64,000 nucleotides of DNA. Source: Caldilineaceae bacterium (GTDB taxonomy: Bacteria > Chloroflexota > Anaerolineae > Caldilineales > Caldilineaceae). Of the stretch, positions 27,815-37,295 are shown in pieces (positions within the stretch are counted from its first letter, which is position 1; every line of letters starts with the position of its first letter). Under the pieces are notes generated by a model. It was not told the DNA's origin and did not search any database. It was given only the letters and a program-made list of their open reading frames with translations. A program made the position numbers and the translations under genes. Location: positions 62,001 to 126,000 of the forward strand of contig JAHBVG010000005.1 in the NCBI GenBank assembly GCA_019637695.1. Reading direction: 5' to 3'.

Positions 27815-28888
27815 CTACCGCGCCGGCTCCACATTTGTCACCGCGTTGAATGTATTTACCGAGAGGATCCAGCGGCTGCCTTTCTCGAATTTGGCAGCGT
27901 CGTTCGCCTGCGATACCTTGTATCGATAATTGTCACCATCCGTGCTAAAGAGGATGGTATACTCTTCGCTGCGCCTTCCTTCTCGTTGGTTGGTATCCAA
28001 TCGCAGCTCCGGCCAGAGCGCAGCAACGCCAGGGCCATTGGCGCTGACCGAATCGACGCTGCGCCACTCGTCTACTTTGTATTCGCACCAATCCTCCAGA
28101 ATTTCGTAGCGGCATTCCTGTACCACTTCGCCGAAGCCACTGCCCTGATCCACTGTGTAAGGCGTGCCGCAGACCTCGCGCGCATTGGCGGTTGGCTCAT
28201 CTTGAGTGCGGGCGACCCGCTTACGGCATTGACCCACGGCAACCCCGCTGGGGATCTGATCGATCCAGTTTTCCTTGGCTACGGGGACCAACGCCTGGAT
28301 CTCGATCCTGCGTTCCCAGTTGACATCTTGAACCACGCCAATCGTCTCTTCGGTGCGAAACATGAGGGCCAGGAAGACAACGATCAACGCCACAATACCA
28401 AGCCCAACAAACAGCGCCGCCCGCCCGAAACCGCCCTGTTTGTTGGGCTTGGGCGCGCGTGCCATCAATTCTGCCCCCGAAAGCAGCCCCGCCCCGCAGC
28501 GCTGACAACGTTGGGCGCTGGCCGGGTTGGCCGATCCACAGGCCGGGCAAGTCACATCGGGGACGGATTGGCTGCGGTGCGCGCCCAACACCTGGCCTGC
28601 GGCTCGCGCCTGACCTGCCTTGAGATCCGCGCCACATTGGACACAAACTTTGTCAGTGGCAGCGTTGCGCGCGCCGCAGTAACCACAGTGAATATCCGGC
28701 CCGGCAGCAGCCCTCTCGATCTGGGCCTTTTCCTCGATGATTTCTTCTTGAAGCGGCTGTACAAATTCTACATCTGCCGGTTGAGCAGCCCCGCATGATC
28801 CACATTTCTGCTGCGGACCAGGGTTGCGGCTCTTGCAGTTAGGGCAGATCCATTCTAACTTGACATATCCAAGTGATTTTTTTGCCAT
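27815..28888 (-). CDS. Triple zinc-ribbon membrane protein of unknown function
   Basis: Start at ATG 28888 with AGGAA upstream. The N-terminal half holds three CxxC...CxxC zinc ribbons: 'CPNCKSRNPGPQQKCGSCG', 'CGYCGARNAATDKVCVQCG' and 'CPACGSANPASAQRCQRCG'. One transmembrane helix ('ALFVGLGIVALIVVFLALMF') follows, then a ~190-residue C-terminal domain with several Cys and Trp. The C-terminal domain is not recognised. Zinc ribbons at a membrane protein's cytoplasmic face are common in proteins of unknown function. The gene ends the minus-strand cluster downstream of the EamA exporter. Confidence 0.6.
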   Translation of the reverse strand: MAKKSLGYVKLEWICPNCKSRNPGPQQKCGSCGAAQPADVEFVQPLQEEIIEEKAQIERAAAGPDIHCGYCGARNAATDKVCVQCGADLKAGQARAAGQVLGAHRSQSVPDVTCPACGSANPASAQRCQRCGAGLLSGAELMARAPKPNKQGGFGRAALFVGLGIVALIVVFLALMFRTEETIGVVQDVNWERRIEIQALVPVAKENWIDQIPSGVAVGQCRKRVARTQDEPTANAREVCGTPYTVDQGSGFGEVVQECRYEILEDWCEYKVDEWRSVDSVSANGPGVAALWPELRLDTNQREGRRSEEYTILFSTDGDNYRYKVSQANDAAKFEKGSRWILSVNTFNAVTNVEPAR

Positions 28889-28945
28889 CGTCGTGTTCCT
28901 ATAGTCGAAGAGATCAATTCTGTCTGAGGCCAATTCAGAGTTTAA

Positions 28946-29021
28946 ATGATCCACGAAGAGACACGAAGTCTCACCAAGAAAATCTACCTTTCGTGTTTCT
29001 TTGTGTAGCTTCGTGGATCAT
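28946..29021. repeat. CACGAAG-type inverted repeat overlapping the EamA 3' end
   Basis: ATGATCCACGAAG (28946-28958) is perfectly inverted at 29009-29021, with further pairing inside (GACACGAAG with CTTTCGTGTTTC). The 3' arm supplies the last codons of the EamA gene. Confidence 0.75.
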
Positions 29022-29964
29022 GATTTTCTGGGATTGTCCTAACAGATGTTCGCTTGAGCTTTCTTTCCAGCAGAGGCGCTGCCGTGACGAGCGCCACACC
29101 GCTCAAGACACCGATTCCGCCGATCAACTGCTGGCCCGTGGGGAAGGTCCCAAAGAGAAGCACCGCCCATAGGATCGCAGCCACAGGTCCCGCTGTTAGC
29201 ATAATCGAGAAGATGCTCATGTTGAGCCGGCGCAGGGCGATGTAATAGAGGCTGCGGCTGATCACCACATCCACAGTGCCGGCCGCGATCAGCACGAGCC
29301 ACGCGGTAGGGGACGGCGGCAGGCCCAAATCGCCGCTGCCCGCCACGATCACCAGGAGTACGGCTGAGGTGAAAAGTAGCCGGTAAAAGAAGAAGTTGAC
29401 AAGATCCATATCTTGCGTGTAACGCTTGCTCAACGCCGCGTGCAAGGCGTAAAGGAAGGTCGAACCTATGATCAACAATGCGCCCAGCCGTAAATAGTCG
29501 CCCGGCTGAAAGCTGATCACCACCAGCCCCAGGATGGCGATCACGCTGCCGACGATTTGCAGACGAGACAGCCGATCCCCCAGCCAGAAGATGCCGAACC
29601 CCACCCCAAAGAGGACGGTCGTCTTGCCCAACATGGCGGCTGTCCCCGGATCGATATAGGCAATGGCCTGATAATTGATCATGGTGCTGACGCCGATACA
29701 GAACCCAATGGCCGTAAACATCTTCCAATGACGGGTCAAGTAGATCAGACGCAGTTTGCGCGTAAAGATGGCATAGAGTCCCACTTCCACCGTGGCGATG
29801 CCCAACACATAGAGGACCGACAACGGCGGCGCAATATAGGGCAAAACCAGCCGGGCGAAGATAAAGTGCAGGCTATCGACAAGCAGCAGCACGGTGATCA
29901 GCGCAACGCTCTGGGCAGAGACGCCTTGCGCGTCGTGTGAAATTGGTTGAGAACTCTGCGCCAT
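28984..29964 (-). CDS. EamA-family (DMT) transporter
   Basis: A 326-residue protein with ten hydrophobic helices in two EamA repeats, for example 'LLVDSLHFIFARLVLPYI' at the start, 'YIDPGTAAMLGKTTVLFGV' in the first repeat and 'AGPVAAILWAVLLFGTFP' near the end of the second. The family exports amino acids, purines, sugars or other metabolites. The ATG lies two bases after the stop of the ABC permease gene, so it probably belongs to the same transcript. The C-terminal tail (DPRSYTKKHER) is encoded by an inverted repeat and may be a recent addition. The substrate is unknown. Confidence 0.8.
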   Translation of the reverse strand: MAQSSQPISHDAQGVSAQSVALITVLLLVDSLHFIFARLVLPYIAPPLSVLYVLGIATVEVGLYAIFTRKLRLIYLTRHWKMFTAIGFCIGVSTMINYQAIAYIDPGTAAMLGKTTVLFGVGFGIFWLGDRLSRLQIVGSVIAILGLVVISFQPGDYLRLGALLIIGSTFLYALHAALSKRYTQDMDLVNFFFYRLLFTSAVLLVIVAGSGDLGLPPSPTAWLVLIAAGTVDVVISRSLYYIALRRLNMSIFSIMLTAGPVAAILWAVLLFGTFPTGQQLIGGIGVLSGVALVTAAPLLERKLKRTSVRTIPENHDPRSYTKKHER

Positions 29965-29966
29965 CC

Positions 29967-30971
29967 CTATTTGCGTCCTCGCCGGATGATGTCAAGGTAG
30001 ACGGCCAGGATCACAATCGCGCCAGTGACGACCATCTGCCATTCCTGCGGCACCGAGAGGATACGCAACCCATTGGTGAGCGTGCTGATGATGAACGCGC
30101 CGATAATCGTGCCCAGGATGGTTCCCTCGCCGCCGCTCAACGAAGTGCCGCCGATCACCACGGCGGCGATGGCGTCGAGTTCGTAACCTGCGCCCAAGGC
30201 GGGTTGCGCCGAGTTCAACCGTGAAGCGATGAGTACGCCGGCCAATCCACTGAATGCGCCCCCCAGCGCGTAGATCGCGGTCTTCCAATTGGCAACGTTG
30301 ACGCCGGAAAGCCGCGTCGCTTCTTCGTTGCTGCCGATAGCCACGGTGTAGCGCCCCAACACAGTCTTTGAGAGGATGAACGCCGCCACCAGCGCTGCGC
30401 TAAAGAGGATCAACACGGCGTTGGGGATATTAAAACCGGGGATCACCGATCCAACCATCGATCCCATGGCGATCTGGCGGAAGATTGGCGTGTCGTTAAA
30501 ATAGATCGGTTTGACGCCGGAGATCACCAGCGAGAGGCCGCGGGCGATCATCATCATGCCCAGAGTGGCGATGAAGGGTGGAACCTTCATTCGTGAGATC
30601 ACCAACCCGTTGACCAGCCCTGCCGTGGTTCCCGTAAGCAGCCCTGCCAGCACACCCAGCGGAATTGGCATCCCCCAATTGGTGATAAAGACCCCGGTCA
30701 TCACAGCGGAAAGGGTCATCACCGTTCCTACGGAAAGGTCGATGCCCGCAGTGATAATGATAAAGGTGACGCCCAGCGCCAGCACACCGTTCACCGCCGT
30801 CGCCAGCAGAATGCCGATAATATTCTCGAAGGTGAAGAAATTAGGCGACGCCAGCGAGAAGACGATGAAGATACCGATCAGCCCGGCGAAGGCTAACAGC
30901 GTCTGCGTGGCGTTGGACCGGAAGATAGAGCGCCGGGGTTCTATCCTCCCGGCCGTTTCAATTGTTGCCAT
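29967..30971 (-). CDS. Sugar ABC transporter permease (RbsC-like)
   Basis: A ~334-residue membrane protein of the BPD_transp_2 family. Visible family segments are '[23 protein letters not shown]', '[20 protein letters not shown]', '[18 protein letters not shown]' and '[13 protein letters not shown]', the last being the EAA-like loop region of ribose-type permeases. The ATG at 30971 overlaps the end of the ATPase gene. It should form the membrane channel with the ATPase at 30958 and the binding protein at 32632. Confidence 0.88.
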   Translation of the reverse strand: MATIETAGRIEPRRSIFRSNATQTLLAFAGLIGIFIVFSLASPNFFTFENIIGILLATAVNGVLALGVTFIIITAGIDLSVGTVMTLSAVMTGVFITNWGMPIPLGVLAGLLTGTTAGLVNGLVISRMKVPPFIATLGMMMIARGLSLVISGVKPIYFNDTPIFRQIAMGSMVGSVIPGFNIPNAVLILFSAALVAAFILSKTVLGRYTVAIGSNEEATRLSGVNVANWKTAIYALGGAFSGLAGVLIASRLNSAQPALGAGYELDAIAAVVIGGTSLSGGEGTILGTIIGAFIISTLTNGLRILSVPQEWQMVVTGAIVILAVYLDIIRRGRK

Positions 30972-32496
30972 AGTTTGCCTCATCCGTCGCTACAATGCCG
31001 CCGCGCTGGGTAGCGTATTTCATGATCGCTTCCTGGGTGGCTTCGGAGGCGCTCAACTCGCCAGTGATGCGTCCTTCGCACATGACGATAATGCGGTGGC
31101 TCATGCGCAGGATCTCTGGCAGTTCCGACGAAATCATAATGATCGACTTGCCTTGTTGCGCCAGATCATTGAGCAGCCGGTAGATCTCACTCTTAGCCCC
31201 GACATCGATGCCGCGCGTTGGCTCGTCAAAGATGAGGATCTGTGTATCCGCTGTCAGCCATTTGCCGATGACCACCTTCTGCTGGTTGCCGCCGGAAAGG
31301 TTGCGCACCCGCTGCTGAGGACCGGGCGTCTTGATGGCGAGCGCGTCAATATAATGACGGGTGATCTCCAACGTCTTGCGCCGGTTGACGACCCCGGCCA
31401 TGTCCACGAATTTCTTAAAGGCAGCCAGCACCACATTGGCTTCCACATTCATTCCGAGCGCCAGCCCATACCGTTTGCGATCCTCGGAGAGATAACCGAT
31501 GCCCTGGCGTACAGCATCTCTGGGCGTGCGCATGTGAACCCGTCTGCCGTCAATGTAGATCTCGCCCGCATCCACAGGATCAGCCCCGAAGATGGCGCGC
31601 GCAACCTCAGTCCGGCCAGCGCCCATAAGCCCGGCGAAGCCAAGAATCTCACCCCGCTTGAGCCTGAAACTGACATCTTTGATCTCCGCGCCGCGGTTCA
31701 GCCCCCTCACCTCCAGCACGACATCGGCGTTGTCATCCTCGGAGACCTCCGGCGCGGATTCATAGATTGTGCGCCCCACCATCATACTGATGATCTGGTC
31801 GGTGGATGTCGCGGCTGCGTCCACTGTATCCACATAATGACCATCACGCATGACGGTGATGCGATCCGAGATCTGCCTCAATTCCTCCAGGCGGTGCGAA
31901 ATGTAGACGATACCCACACCCCTGGCGCGCAATTGGCGAATAATGCGGAAGAGTTCCTCGATCTCAGTCTCTGTCAGCGCCGCCGTGGGTTCATCCATGA
32001 TCAGCACCTGTGAGTTGAAGGAGAGCGCCTTGGCTATCTCCACCATCTGCTGCCTGGCGACAGTCAGATCGGCGGCTTTGGTGCGCGGATCGAGCTTGAG
32101 GTGCATAGAATCGAAGAGCGCCTGTGTCTGGGCGTTGAGCTGGCTTTCGTCGAGCAGAAAGGGAAGGCCGCGCCGCGGTTCGCGGCCAATAAAGACATTC
32201 TGCGCCAAGGTCAGGTGCTGCATCAGATTCAACTCCTGGTGGATCATACTGATCCCAAGGTGTTGCGCCGCCCGCGGGTTGGGGACCGTCACCTCGCGAC
32301 CCTGATAGAGAATGCGCCCTCCATCTGCGTCATAGATCCCCGCCAGGATCTTCATCAGCGTAGACTTGCCGGCGCCATTTTCCCCCACCAGCGCGTGGAC
32401 CTCGCCCGCGCGTAACTCGAACTGCGCCCCATTCAGCGCATGTACGCCAGGAAAGCGCTTCTCGATCTGCTGCATAGAGACCAAAATTTCGGACAT
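30958..32496 (-). CDS. Sugar ABC transporter ATP-binding protein (RbsA-like, two NBDs)
   Basis: A 512-residue protein with two nucleotide-binding domains, as in RbsA/MglA/XylG. The N-terminal Walker A is '[12 protein letters not shown]' (about residues 38-49), with a degenerate signature '[15 protein letters not shown]' and Walker B '[11 protein letters not shown]'. The C-terminal half has a degenerate Walker A ('[12 protein letters not shown]'), the signature '[15 protein letters not shown]' and '[14 protein letters not shown]'. This asymmetric pattern is normal for the family. It powers import of a monosaccharide whose identity cannot be read from the ATPase. Confidence 0.92.
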   Translation of the reverse strand: MSEILVSMQQIEKRFPGVHALNGAQFELRAGEVHALVGENGAGKSTLMKILAGIYDADGGRILYQGREVTVPNPRAAQHLGISMIHQELNLMQHLTLAQNVFIGREPRRGLPFLLDESQLNAQTQALFDSMHLKLDPRTKAADLTVARQQMVEIAKALSFNSQVLIMDEPTAALTETEIEELFRIIRQLRARGVGIVYISHRLEELRQISDRITVMRDGHYVDTVDAAATSTDQIISMMVGRTIYESAPEVSEDDNADVVLEVRGLNRGAEIKDVSFRLKRGEILGFAGLMGAGRTEVARAIFGADPVDAGEIYIDGRRVHMRTPRDAVRQGIGYLSEDRKRYGLALGMNVEANVVLAAFKKFVDMAGVVNRRKTLEITRHYIDALAIKTPGPQQRVRNLSGGNQQKVVIGKWLTADTQILIFDEPTRGIDVGAKSEIYRLLNDLAQQGKSIIMISSELPEILRMSHRIIVMCEGRITGELSASEATQEAIMKYATQRGGIVATDEANYGNN

Positions 32497-32512
32497 ATGG
32501 GGTTAGGAGCTT

Positions 32513-32587
32513 GAGAGATGAGAGATTGGAGATGAAGAGATTGTGGGGATTAGGAGATGAATCTGGTTATCTGATCTCCTAATCCCC
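32513..32587. repeat. GAGAGAT heptamers and ATTAGGAGAT inverted repeat
   Basis: GAGAGAT, GAGAGAT and TGGAGAT run in 7-base register from 32513. GGGGATTAGGAGAT (32545-32558) is inverted at 32574-32587 with a 15-base loop. The locus lies between the binding-protein and ATPase genes of the ABC operon, where a hairpin could reduce read-through. Confidence 0.75.
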
Positions 32588-32631
32588 GAATCGCCTAGTC
32601 TCTTACCCTCGATAAAATAGGCTTGCCTGAA

Positions 32632-33630
32632 TTACTCGTACAGCAACGCCGCAATTTCAGGTGAATCAATGTTGCTGGCGTCGTACCAGAAGAAACCTGT
32701 GTCGATGATCGGATCCTGCTCTTCGCCGTTGATCGCCTTCACCGCGGCTTCCACGCATTTGTAGCCGATGCCAACCGGGTTCTGGGTGATAGCGCCTGCC
32801 TCAACGCCCGCGCGGATGGCGTCCATCTGCTGTTTGCCAGCGTCGTAGCCGATGACGACGATTTCACCCTCGCGGCCCAGTTCGGTCACCGCGTTGAGGA
32901 CGCCGATGATCGATCCCTCGTTCGCGCCGAAGTAGCCCTTGATCTCAGGGTTGGCCTGGATCACAGCCTTGGCCAGATCCGTGGATCGAAGCTGATCACC
33001 TGCGCCGTAGTCGATGTTGACGATCTCAATGTTCGGGTAGCTCTCGGCAATACGGTTCACAAAACCATCGCGGCGGTCAATGCCAGTGCGGCTCGTCTGA
33101 TCATGAACGAGGACAGCGATTTTGCCCTCTTCGCCGATCAGTTCGGCCATCTTGTCGGCAGCCAGCGCAGCCGCAGCCAGGTTGTCCGTTGCCGCCGTCG
33201 CCACGGGAATGTCACTATCTACACCAGAATCAAAACCGATGATCGGGATGCCCTTGTTCTGGGCTTCTTCCAACAACGGGACAACCGCTCTGCTGTCCAG
33301 CGCTGCCAGACAGATGGCCGCCGGATTCTTGGCCAACGCAGCCTGTAACATTTCGATCTGCTTGTCCACCATTGCCTCGGTTTCGGGTCCCTCGAACGTA
33401 ATATCTACGTTGAAGTCAGCCGCTGCCTGCTCAGAACCTGCTTTCACCGCCTGCCAGAATTGATGTTGAAAACCTTTGGAAATGATAGGAATGTAGGGTT
33501 TCGCCGCAGCCGCCGGAGCCGGCGCTTGGGCCGCAGGGGCAGAGGGCGCGGGCGCTGCCGGCAGCGCGCACGCACCTAACAAAGCCGTTACCAGTAAAAC
33601 AGCCAATACAGTCAACAGATTCTTCTTCAT
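32632..33630 (-). CDS. Sugar ABC transporter substrate-binding lipoprotein (RbsB-like)
   Basis: About 332 residues from ATG 33630. A lipoprotein signal peptide (KKNLLTVLAVLLVTALLGAC) and an Ala/Pro-rich tether are followed by a periplasmic-binding type 1 domain: 'GFQHQFWQAVKAGSEQAAADF', 'EAQNKGIPIIGFDSGVD', 'IAVLVHDQTSRTGIDRRDGF' and 'VVIGYDAGKQQMDAI'. This resembles the ribose/autoinducer-2/galactose-binding cluster. It is the first gene of the ABC operon with a strong promoter upstream. The ligand is probably a monosaccharide or polyol. Confidence 0.9.
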   Translation of the reverse strand: MKKNLLTVLAVLLVTALLGACALPAAPAPSAPAAQAPAPAAAAKPYIPIISKGFQHQFWQAVKAGSEQAAADFNVDITFEGPETEAMVDKQIEMLQAALAKNPAAICLAALDSRAVVPLLEEAQNKGIPIIGFDSGVDSDIPVATAATDNLAAAALAADKMAELIGEEGKIAVLVHDQTSRTGIDRRDGFVNRIAESYPNIEIVNIDYGAGDQLRSTDLAKAVIQANPEIKGYFGANEGSIIGVLNAVTELGREGEIVVIGYDAGKQQMDAIRAGVEAGAITQNPVGIGYKCVEAAVKAINGEEQDPIIDTGFFWYDASNIDSPEIAALLYE

Positions 33631-33709
33631 AGTGTAGGTCTCCAGTTGGAAAAGAAGGATATGAGGCCGCTGCATTCGTGATAACTGGGCGGGGGATCAG
33701 CGTACAAAA

Positions 33710-33737
33710 ATTATACTATGCGGCAAGGGCAAGTCAA
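33710..33737 (-). promoter_or_regulatory. Promoter of the sugar ABC operon
   Basis: On the minus strand TTGACT (33732-33737) and a perfect TATAAT (33710-33715) with a 16-base spacer lie about 80 bases upstream of the binding-protein start. Confidence 0.7.
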
Positions 33738-33773
33738 AGTTATTGGAGCAGCAAATTTTGGCGTTATCACTCC

Positions 33774-34805
33774 TTATGCATCAATCGTCAACACAATCTT
33801 CCCCACTGTATGGCCCGATTCGATCTGGCGATGAGCGTCCTGGACTTCGCTCCAGTGTATGACTCTGTTCATCGTCGTGACGAGGACGCCGCTATCGAGC
33901 AGATCCGAAACCTGATCGAGGATATGCCCCTGTCTGCCCGGTTCCACGCCCAGGCGAGGACGCGTGAACATCAGCTCGAAGGCCAGCGTCCCGCGGATGG
34001 GGAAGAGGCCGCTGACGTCAAGCGCTTTGGCCGCCTCACCGCCAAGGATGCAGCAGATCTTGCCCAGCGGGTTGAGCGACGCCACCAGTTGCGCGAAGTT
34101 GTCCAATGGGGCCGTGCTGAAGATGTAATCCACGCCGGGGATGCCCAATGCACGCAGTTGGGGTGCGAACTCCTGTGTGTGATCGATGACAGCATCCGCG
34201 CCCAGGCGCACACAGATGTCGCGACTTTCGGGGCGCGAGGCTGTGGCGATCACATTGAGCTGGCAGACCCGTTTGGCGAGTTGAATGGCAATCGAGCCGA
34301 CGCCGCCGGCGCCGCCCACAATCAAAATAGGACGGTGGGGACCATTAGGCGACTGTTGCGCGCCGAGGCTCTCAAAGAGTCCTTCCCAGGCGGTGAGCGC
34401 TGTGAGCGGAATGGCAGCCGCTTCTTCAAAGGTCAGCGAACTAGGGCGATGGCCGACAATGCGCTCATCCACAGCTACGTATTGCGCATAGGAACCGGGC
34501 CGCGTTATATCTCCGGCGAAGAAGACCTCTTCGCCTACAGCAAAGCGCTGCACTCGTTCCCCGGCGGCGACGATAACGCCCGCCGCGTCCCAGCCCACGA
34601 TCTGCGGTGGCTCAGCCACCGGCGCTCCTGCCGGTCCGCCGCCGCGCACCTTGGCATCCACCGGGTTGACCGCTGTAGCGTGGACCCGCACCAGCAGATC
34701 CCGTGGGCCTGGGACGGGCGTCGGCACTGTCGCGATGTGCAATACTTCCGGTCCCCCATAGATTTCCTGAACAATCGCCTGCATCGTCGATGGAACTTCA
34801 GACAT
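33774..34805 (-). CDS. Zinc-independent alcohol dehydrogenase/quinone oxidoreductase (MDR superfamily)
   Basis: A 343-residue medium-chain reductase. 'VLVRVHATAVNPVDAKVRGG' and 'VGWDAAGVIVAAGERV' mark the GroES-like domain, and 'ILIVGGAGGVGSIAIQLAKRV' is the NADP-binding Rossmann motif. The catalytic zinc ligands of alcohol dehydrogenases and the structural four-Cys cluster are absent, as in quinone oxidoreductases and the zinc-binding ADH ZTA1/QOR group. The ATG is preceded by AAGGAG. It reduces an unknown quinone, enone or aldehyde with NAD(P)H. Confidence 0.88.
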   Translation of the reverse strand: MSEVPSTMQAIVQEIYGGPEVLHIATVPTPVPGPRDLLVRVHATAVNPVDAKVRGGGPAGAPVAEPPQIVGWDAAGVIVAAGERVQRFAVGEEVFFAGDITRPGSYAQYVAVDERIVGHRPSSLTFEEAAAIPLTALTAWEGLFESLGAQQSPNGPHRPILIVGGAGGVGSIAIQLAKRVCQLNVIATASRPESRDICVRLGADAVIDHTQEFAPQLRALGIPGVDYIFSTAPLDNFAQLVASLNPLGKICCILGGEAAKALDVSGLFPIRGTLAFELMFTRPRLGVEPGRQGHILDQVSDLLDSGVLVTTMNRVIHWSEVQDAHRQIESGHTVGKIVLTIDA

Positions 34806-34832
34806 GGTATCTCCTTAGAGCGAGGGATGTAT

Positions 34833-35058
34833 TTAACGCAAAGGTGCAAAGGGGCAAAGACCGCAAAGGGAAGATTTTAACGCAGAGAGGCAGAGGAAAA
34901 AGAGATTTAACGCAAAGGTGCAAAGGAAAAGATGAATGAAGAGAATGCCGATCACTTCTCAGCAATACTCTCTTTCTCTCTGCGCCTCTGCGCCTCTGCG
35001 TTAAATTAGATCTATATTGATCTTTTTTGTCTTTTGTCTCTTTGCATCTTTGCGTTTA
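34833..35058. repeat. AACGCAAAGGTGCAAAGG repeats with inverted copies
   Basis: TTTAACGCAAAGGTGCAAAGG occurs at about 34832 and again at about 34907, with a variant (AACGCAGAGAGGCAGAGG) at about 34879. Inverted forms (CTCTGCGCCTCTGCG, CTTTGCGTTTA) lie at 34978-35003 and 35048-35057. This fills the 278-base gap between the oxidoreductase and DUF362 genes; no gene is seen in it. The period is about 8 here rather than 7. Confidence 0.7.
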
Positions 35059-35083
35059 GTTGCTCCCCTCAGTTGCTTCCCGT

Positions 35084-36037
35084 TTATCCATGTAGCAGCT
35101 CCGCGGCGTCGGCGGTCTGCCATTGGAGTTGCAGATCGGTGGTTTCGTGCGGTTTGAAGCGGACGATCACCTCGTGGATCGGCGTATCTATCACATCGAT
35201 CTGAGCGAGATCGGCGATACCCATGCCCAATTCGTGACCGTAGTGGAGCAGACCGATCTCCAGCGGCTCGAAGCCCATCGCCTTGGTCATCACGGCGTCG
35301 GCGGCGAATACATCGGTGCTGGCGGCGGCAACGCCAAAGTGGATGCCATCCTTGCCGCCAGGACCGTTGCCCTGCAAGCCGCGCGTGCCATCGACCACAG
35401 CAATGTCGGGGCGGAGGAAGCGGGCCAACCGGATCAGGTTGATGTTGAGGATCTGGGCTTCGGTGGGCAGCACGCGCTCGGCGTGACTTTTGTACCCGTG
35501 CATCTTGATCCGGTCCGGTTTGTAAAGCGTGCCCATGATCATATTCTTCAACGCCAGCGTCACCACACAGGCATCGTGGGTCTTCGCCACCGCCATCGAG
35601 ATCGTACACGGGCAGTCGAGGACAGTTTTCGGCATACGCACTGTCGTCTCGCTGCGGTCGGCCAGGACCACAGAGGTCTCTACCCACTCGGTCTCGTTGT
35701 GCAGATCCACAAAGCGGATGGCGACGTTGTACTCATCTTGCAGGGCATGGTAGCCATAATTTTCCAATGCCTGCCCAGGGTAATCCTCATTGCCCGCCTC
35801 GGCGATCAGCACTTCGGTGGGCGGCGTGGGCGTGGAAAGCAAGAAATCGAGCGCGCCGCGCATCGCGTCCACATGGCTGGAGGCCAGTTGATTCTTGCCC
35901 GAAAGGAAATTGGGTTTCAGCATCACCTGCGCCGCCAGCTTGGCCTCTACATCAGCGCGTACCAGATCCAGGGCTCGATAGACAACGGCGCGCCGATCCT
36001 CACCTCGCGCCAGCCCAACCCGTGCTTGCATAGTCAA
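35084..36037 (-). CDS. DUF362 domain-containing protein
   Basis: A 317-residue soluble protein. 'VMLKPNFLSG' is the KPN motif of DUF362, and 'LIAEAGNEDYPGQAL', 'MAVAKTHDACVVTLALKNMIMG' and 'VDGTRGLQGNGPGG' follow the family pattern. No CxxC ferredoxin motifs are present, unlike DUF362-ferredoxin fusions. The start is a TTG at 36037, supported by GGAGGG seven bases upstream; the ATG two codons later is less well placed. The biochemical role of the family is not established. Confidence 0.8.
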   Translation of the reverse strand: MTMQARVGLARGEDRRAVVYRALDLVRADVEAKLAAQVMLKPNFLSGKNQLASSHVDAMRGALDFLLSTPTPPTEVLIAEAGNEDYPGQALENYGYHALQDEYNVAIRFVDLHNETEWVETSVVLADRSETTVRMPKTVLDCPCTISMAVAKTHDACVVTLALKNMIMGTLYKPDRIKMHGYKSHAERVLPTEAQILNINLIRLARFLRPDIAVVDGTRGLQGNGPGGKDGIHFGVAAASTDVFAADAVMTKAMGFEPLEIGLLHYGHELGMGIADLAQIDVIDTPIHEVIVRFKPHETTDLQLQWQTADAAELLHG

Positions 36038-36093
36038 GATAGAACCCTCCGTGGGAGTCGTGATTCAATGTGTTAAGTGATTTTAACTGCGTC

Positions 36094-37023
36094 TTATGCC
36101 ATCGGGCTGAGGAAGAGCCGATCCCGCAGATCGTCCGGGCAATCCAACTGTGGATTCTGCGTGTAATTGCTCAGGAGAAACTGGGATCGTTTGATCAGAT
36201 CACCGTAGGTAATCGATCCATTACTTTCGCGGATCGCCTGCGCCAGCGACCAGGTGAAGGCGCCGCGATGTGCGCCTTCGATCAGGGCGTCGGCGGCGGT
36301 TTCCTCGTCGCGGCAGGCCGCCAACAGGGTTTGAGGCTTGTTGATGACTACGGGTTTGTATTTCTCGCGCCGGAAACGGGCAAGCAACTTCTCCCTGATC
36401 GTCTCGCGTGAACGCAGCCACTCTGGAAAGGACATGCCTCCCCGCGCTTCTTCCAACTGAGGTTGCAGCCAGGCTTCCTCTTTTTCGAGGCGCTGGATGT
36501 GGGCCTGGTTGATTAACTTCTGAATCCTCTTGGGTGGATCGACATGGCGACCGCGCACATCCTGCACCTCTGGTGGATAGACGACCTTGTTAATGCTGCC
36601 GCTGTGGCAGCAGTCGGCAATAAAGGTGAACCTCACATCATCGGGCACTTGCTCGAAGATGGCGCGCAGCAGATCGTCCTTGAATGGGTTCGTCCACGAA
36701 TGATCGTAGGGGACAATCACCTCGTCTAAACTATCGTCCTCATCGCCGACGGTGTCTGCAACCTGGGTGCCGTGGCTGGCAAAGTGGAAGAGTCGCACAT
36801 CCTGCCCGCTGCCTTTGTAGTCGCTAAAGAGCCAGGCCAGCCCCTCGCGGATCTTCTGGGCGGTGGCGTCCTGGTTGTGCAGCACATAGATCTGGTCGCT
36901 GGCAAACCCAAAGGTATCGCCCAGCAACTGGCGCATAGTGAGTGTGTCATTGACACAACCGCGCAGCGCCCAATCCGCCCGCGTAAATTCGTTGATACCG
37001 ACCAAAAATGCACGTTTGGACAT
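36094..37023 (-). CDS. Caspase-family peptidase (bacterial orthocaspase/metacaspase)
   Basis: A 309-residue protein of the peptidase C14 family. It starts with the typical first strand 'KRAFLVGINEF', the catalytic His84 is in 'LFHFASHGTQV', and the catalytic Cys139 is in 'FTFIADCCHSGSIN'. Both catalytic residues are intact. A P1-pocket Asp-rich loop ('GDEDDSLDEVIVPYD') follows the His. The remainder of the p10-like half carries 'TLLAACRDEETAADAL' and 'GAFTWSLAQAI'. AAGGAG precedes the ATG. Such proteases cleave after Arg/Lys and are linked to stress or programmed death in filamentous bacteria; some act in phage defence. No partner or target gene is adjacent. Confidence 0.9.
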   Translation of the reverse strand: MSKRAFLVGINEFTRADWALRGCVNDTLTMRQLLGDTFGFASDQIYVLHNQDATAQKIREGLAWLFSDYKGSGQDVRLFHFASHGTQVADTVGDEDDSLDEVIVPYDHSWTNPFKDDLLRAIFEQVPDDVRFTFIADCCHSGSINKVVYPPEVQDVRGRHVDPPKRIQKLINQAHIQRLEKEEAWLQPQLEEARGGMSFPEWLRSRETIREKLLARFRREKYKPVVINKPQTLLAACRDEETAADALIEGAHRGAFTWSLAQAIRESNGSITYGDLIKRSQFLLSNYTQNPQLDCPDDLRDRLFLSPMA

Positions 37024-37140
37024 GGGATTTCTCCTTTGCGTTCCGGTGTGCGGCTATTGAGATCACAGTGGCGTTGAAAGTTCCGAAGCAACTATCAATC
37101 TAGCACAAGAGAAGGTGGACTTCAAATCCTTCTGAAATCT

Positions 37141-37241
37141 CAGGTGCGTCTCAAATTTGGTGAGAATGCTCCTCGCCGGTCACGGACCGGCGGCGGCCGG
37201 GTCACGGACCCGACCAGAGCGCGCCCAATCTGGGACGCACC
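37141..37241. mobile_element. MITE-like element with imperfect terminal inverted repeats
   Basis: About 101 bases flanked by the direct repeat CTGAAATCT (37132-37140 and 37242-37250). The ends form a roughly 20-base imperfect inverted repeat that begins with a perfect GGTGCGTC/GACGCACC pair. Inside lie two adjacent mini-hairpins, CCGGT-CACGG-ACCGG (37176-37190) and CGGGT-CACGG-ACCCG (37198-37212). It has no coding capacity and sits between the caspase and enolase-superfamily genes. Confidence 0.5.
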
Positions 37242-37295
37242 CTGAAATCTCCGAATCTCGCCGAAGGCTGCCATCGGAAATCTCCTAACCGCTCT

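Noticed and set aside
34835..35060. Possible small genes in the AACGCAAAGG repeat region
   Set aside because: Frames are short and read repeat sequence; the composition changes with each unit and no start signal is present.
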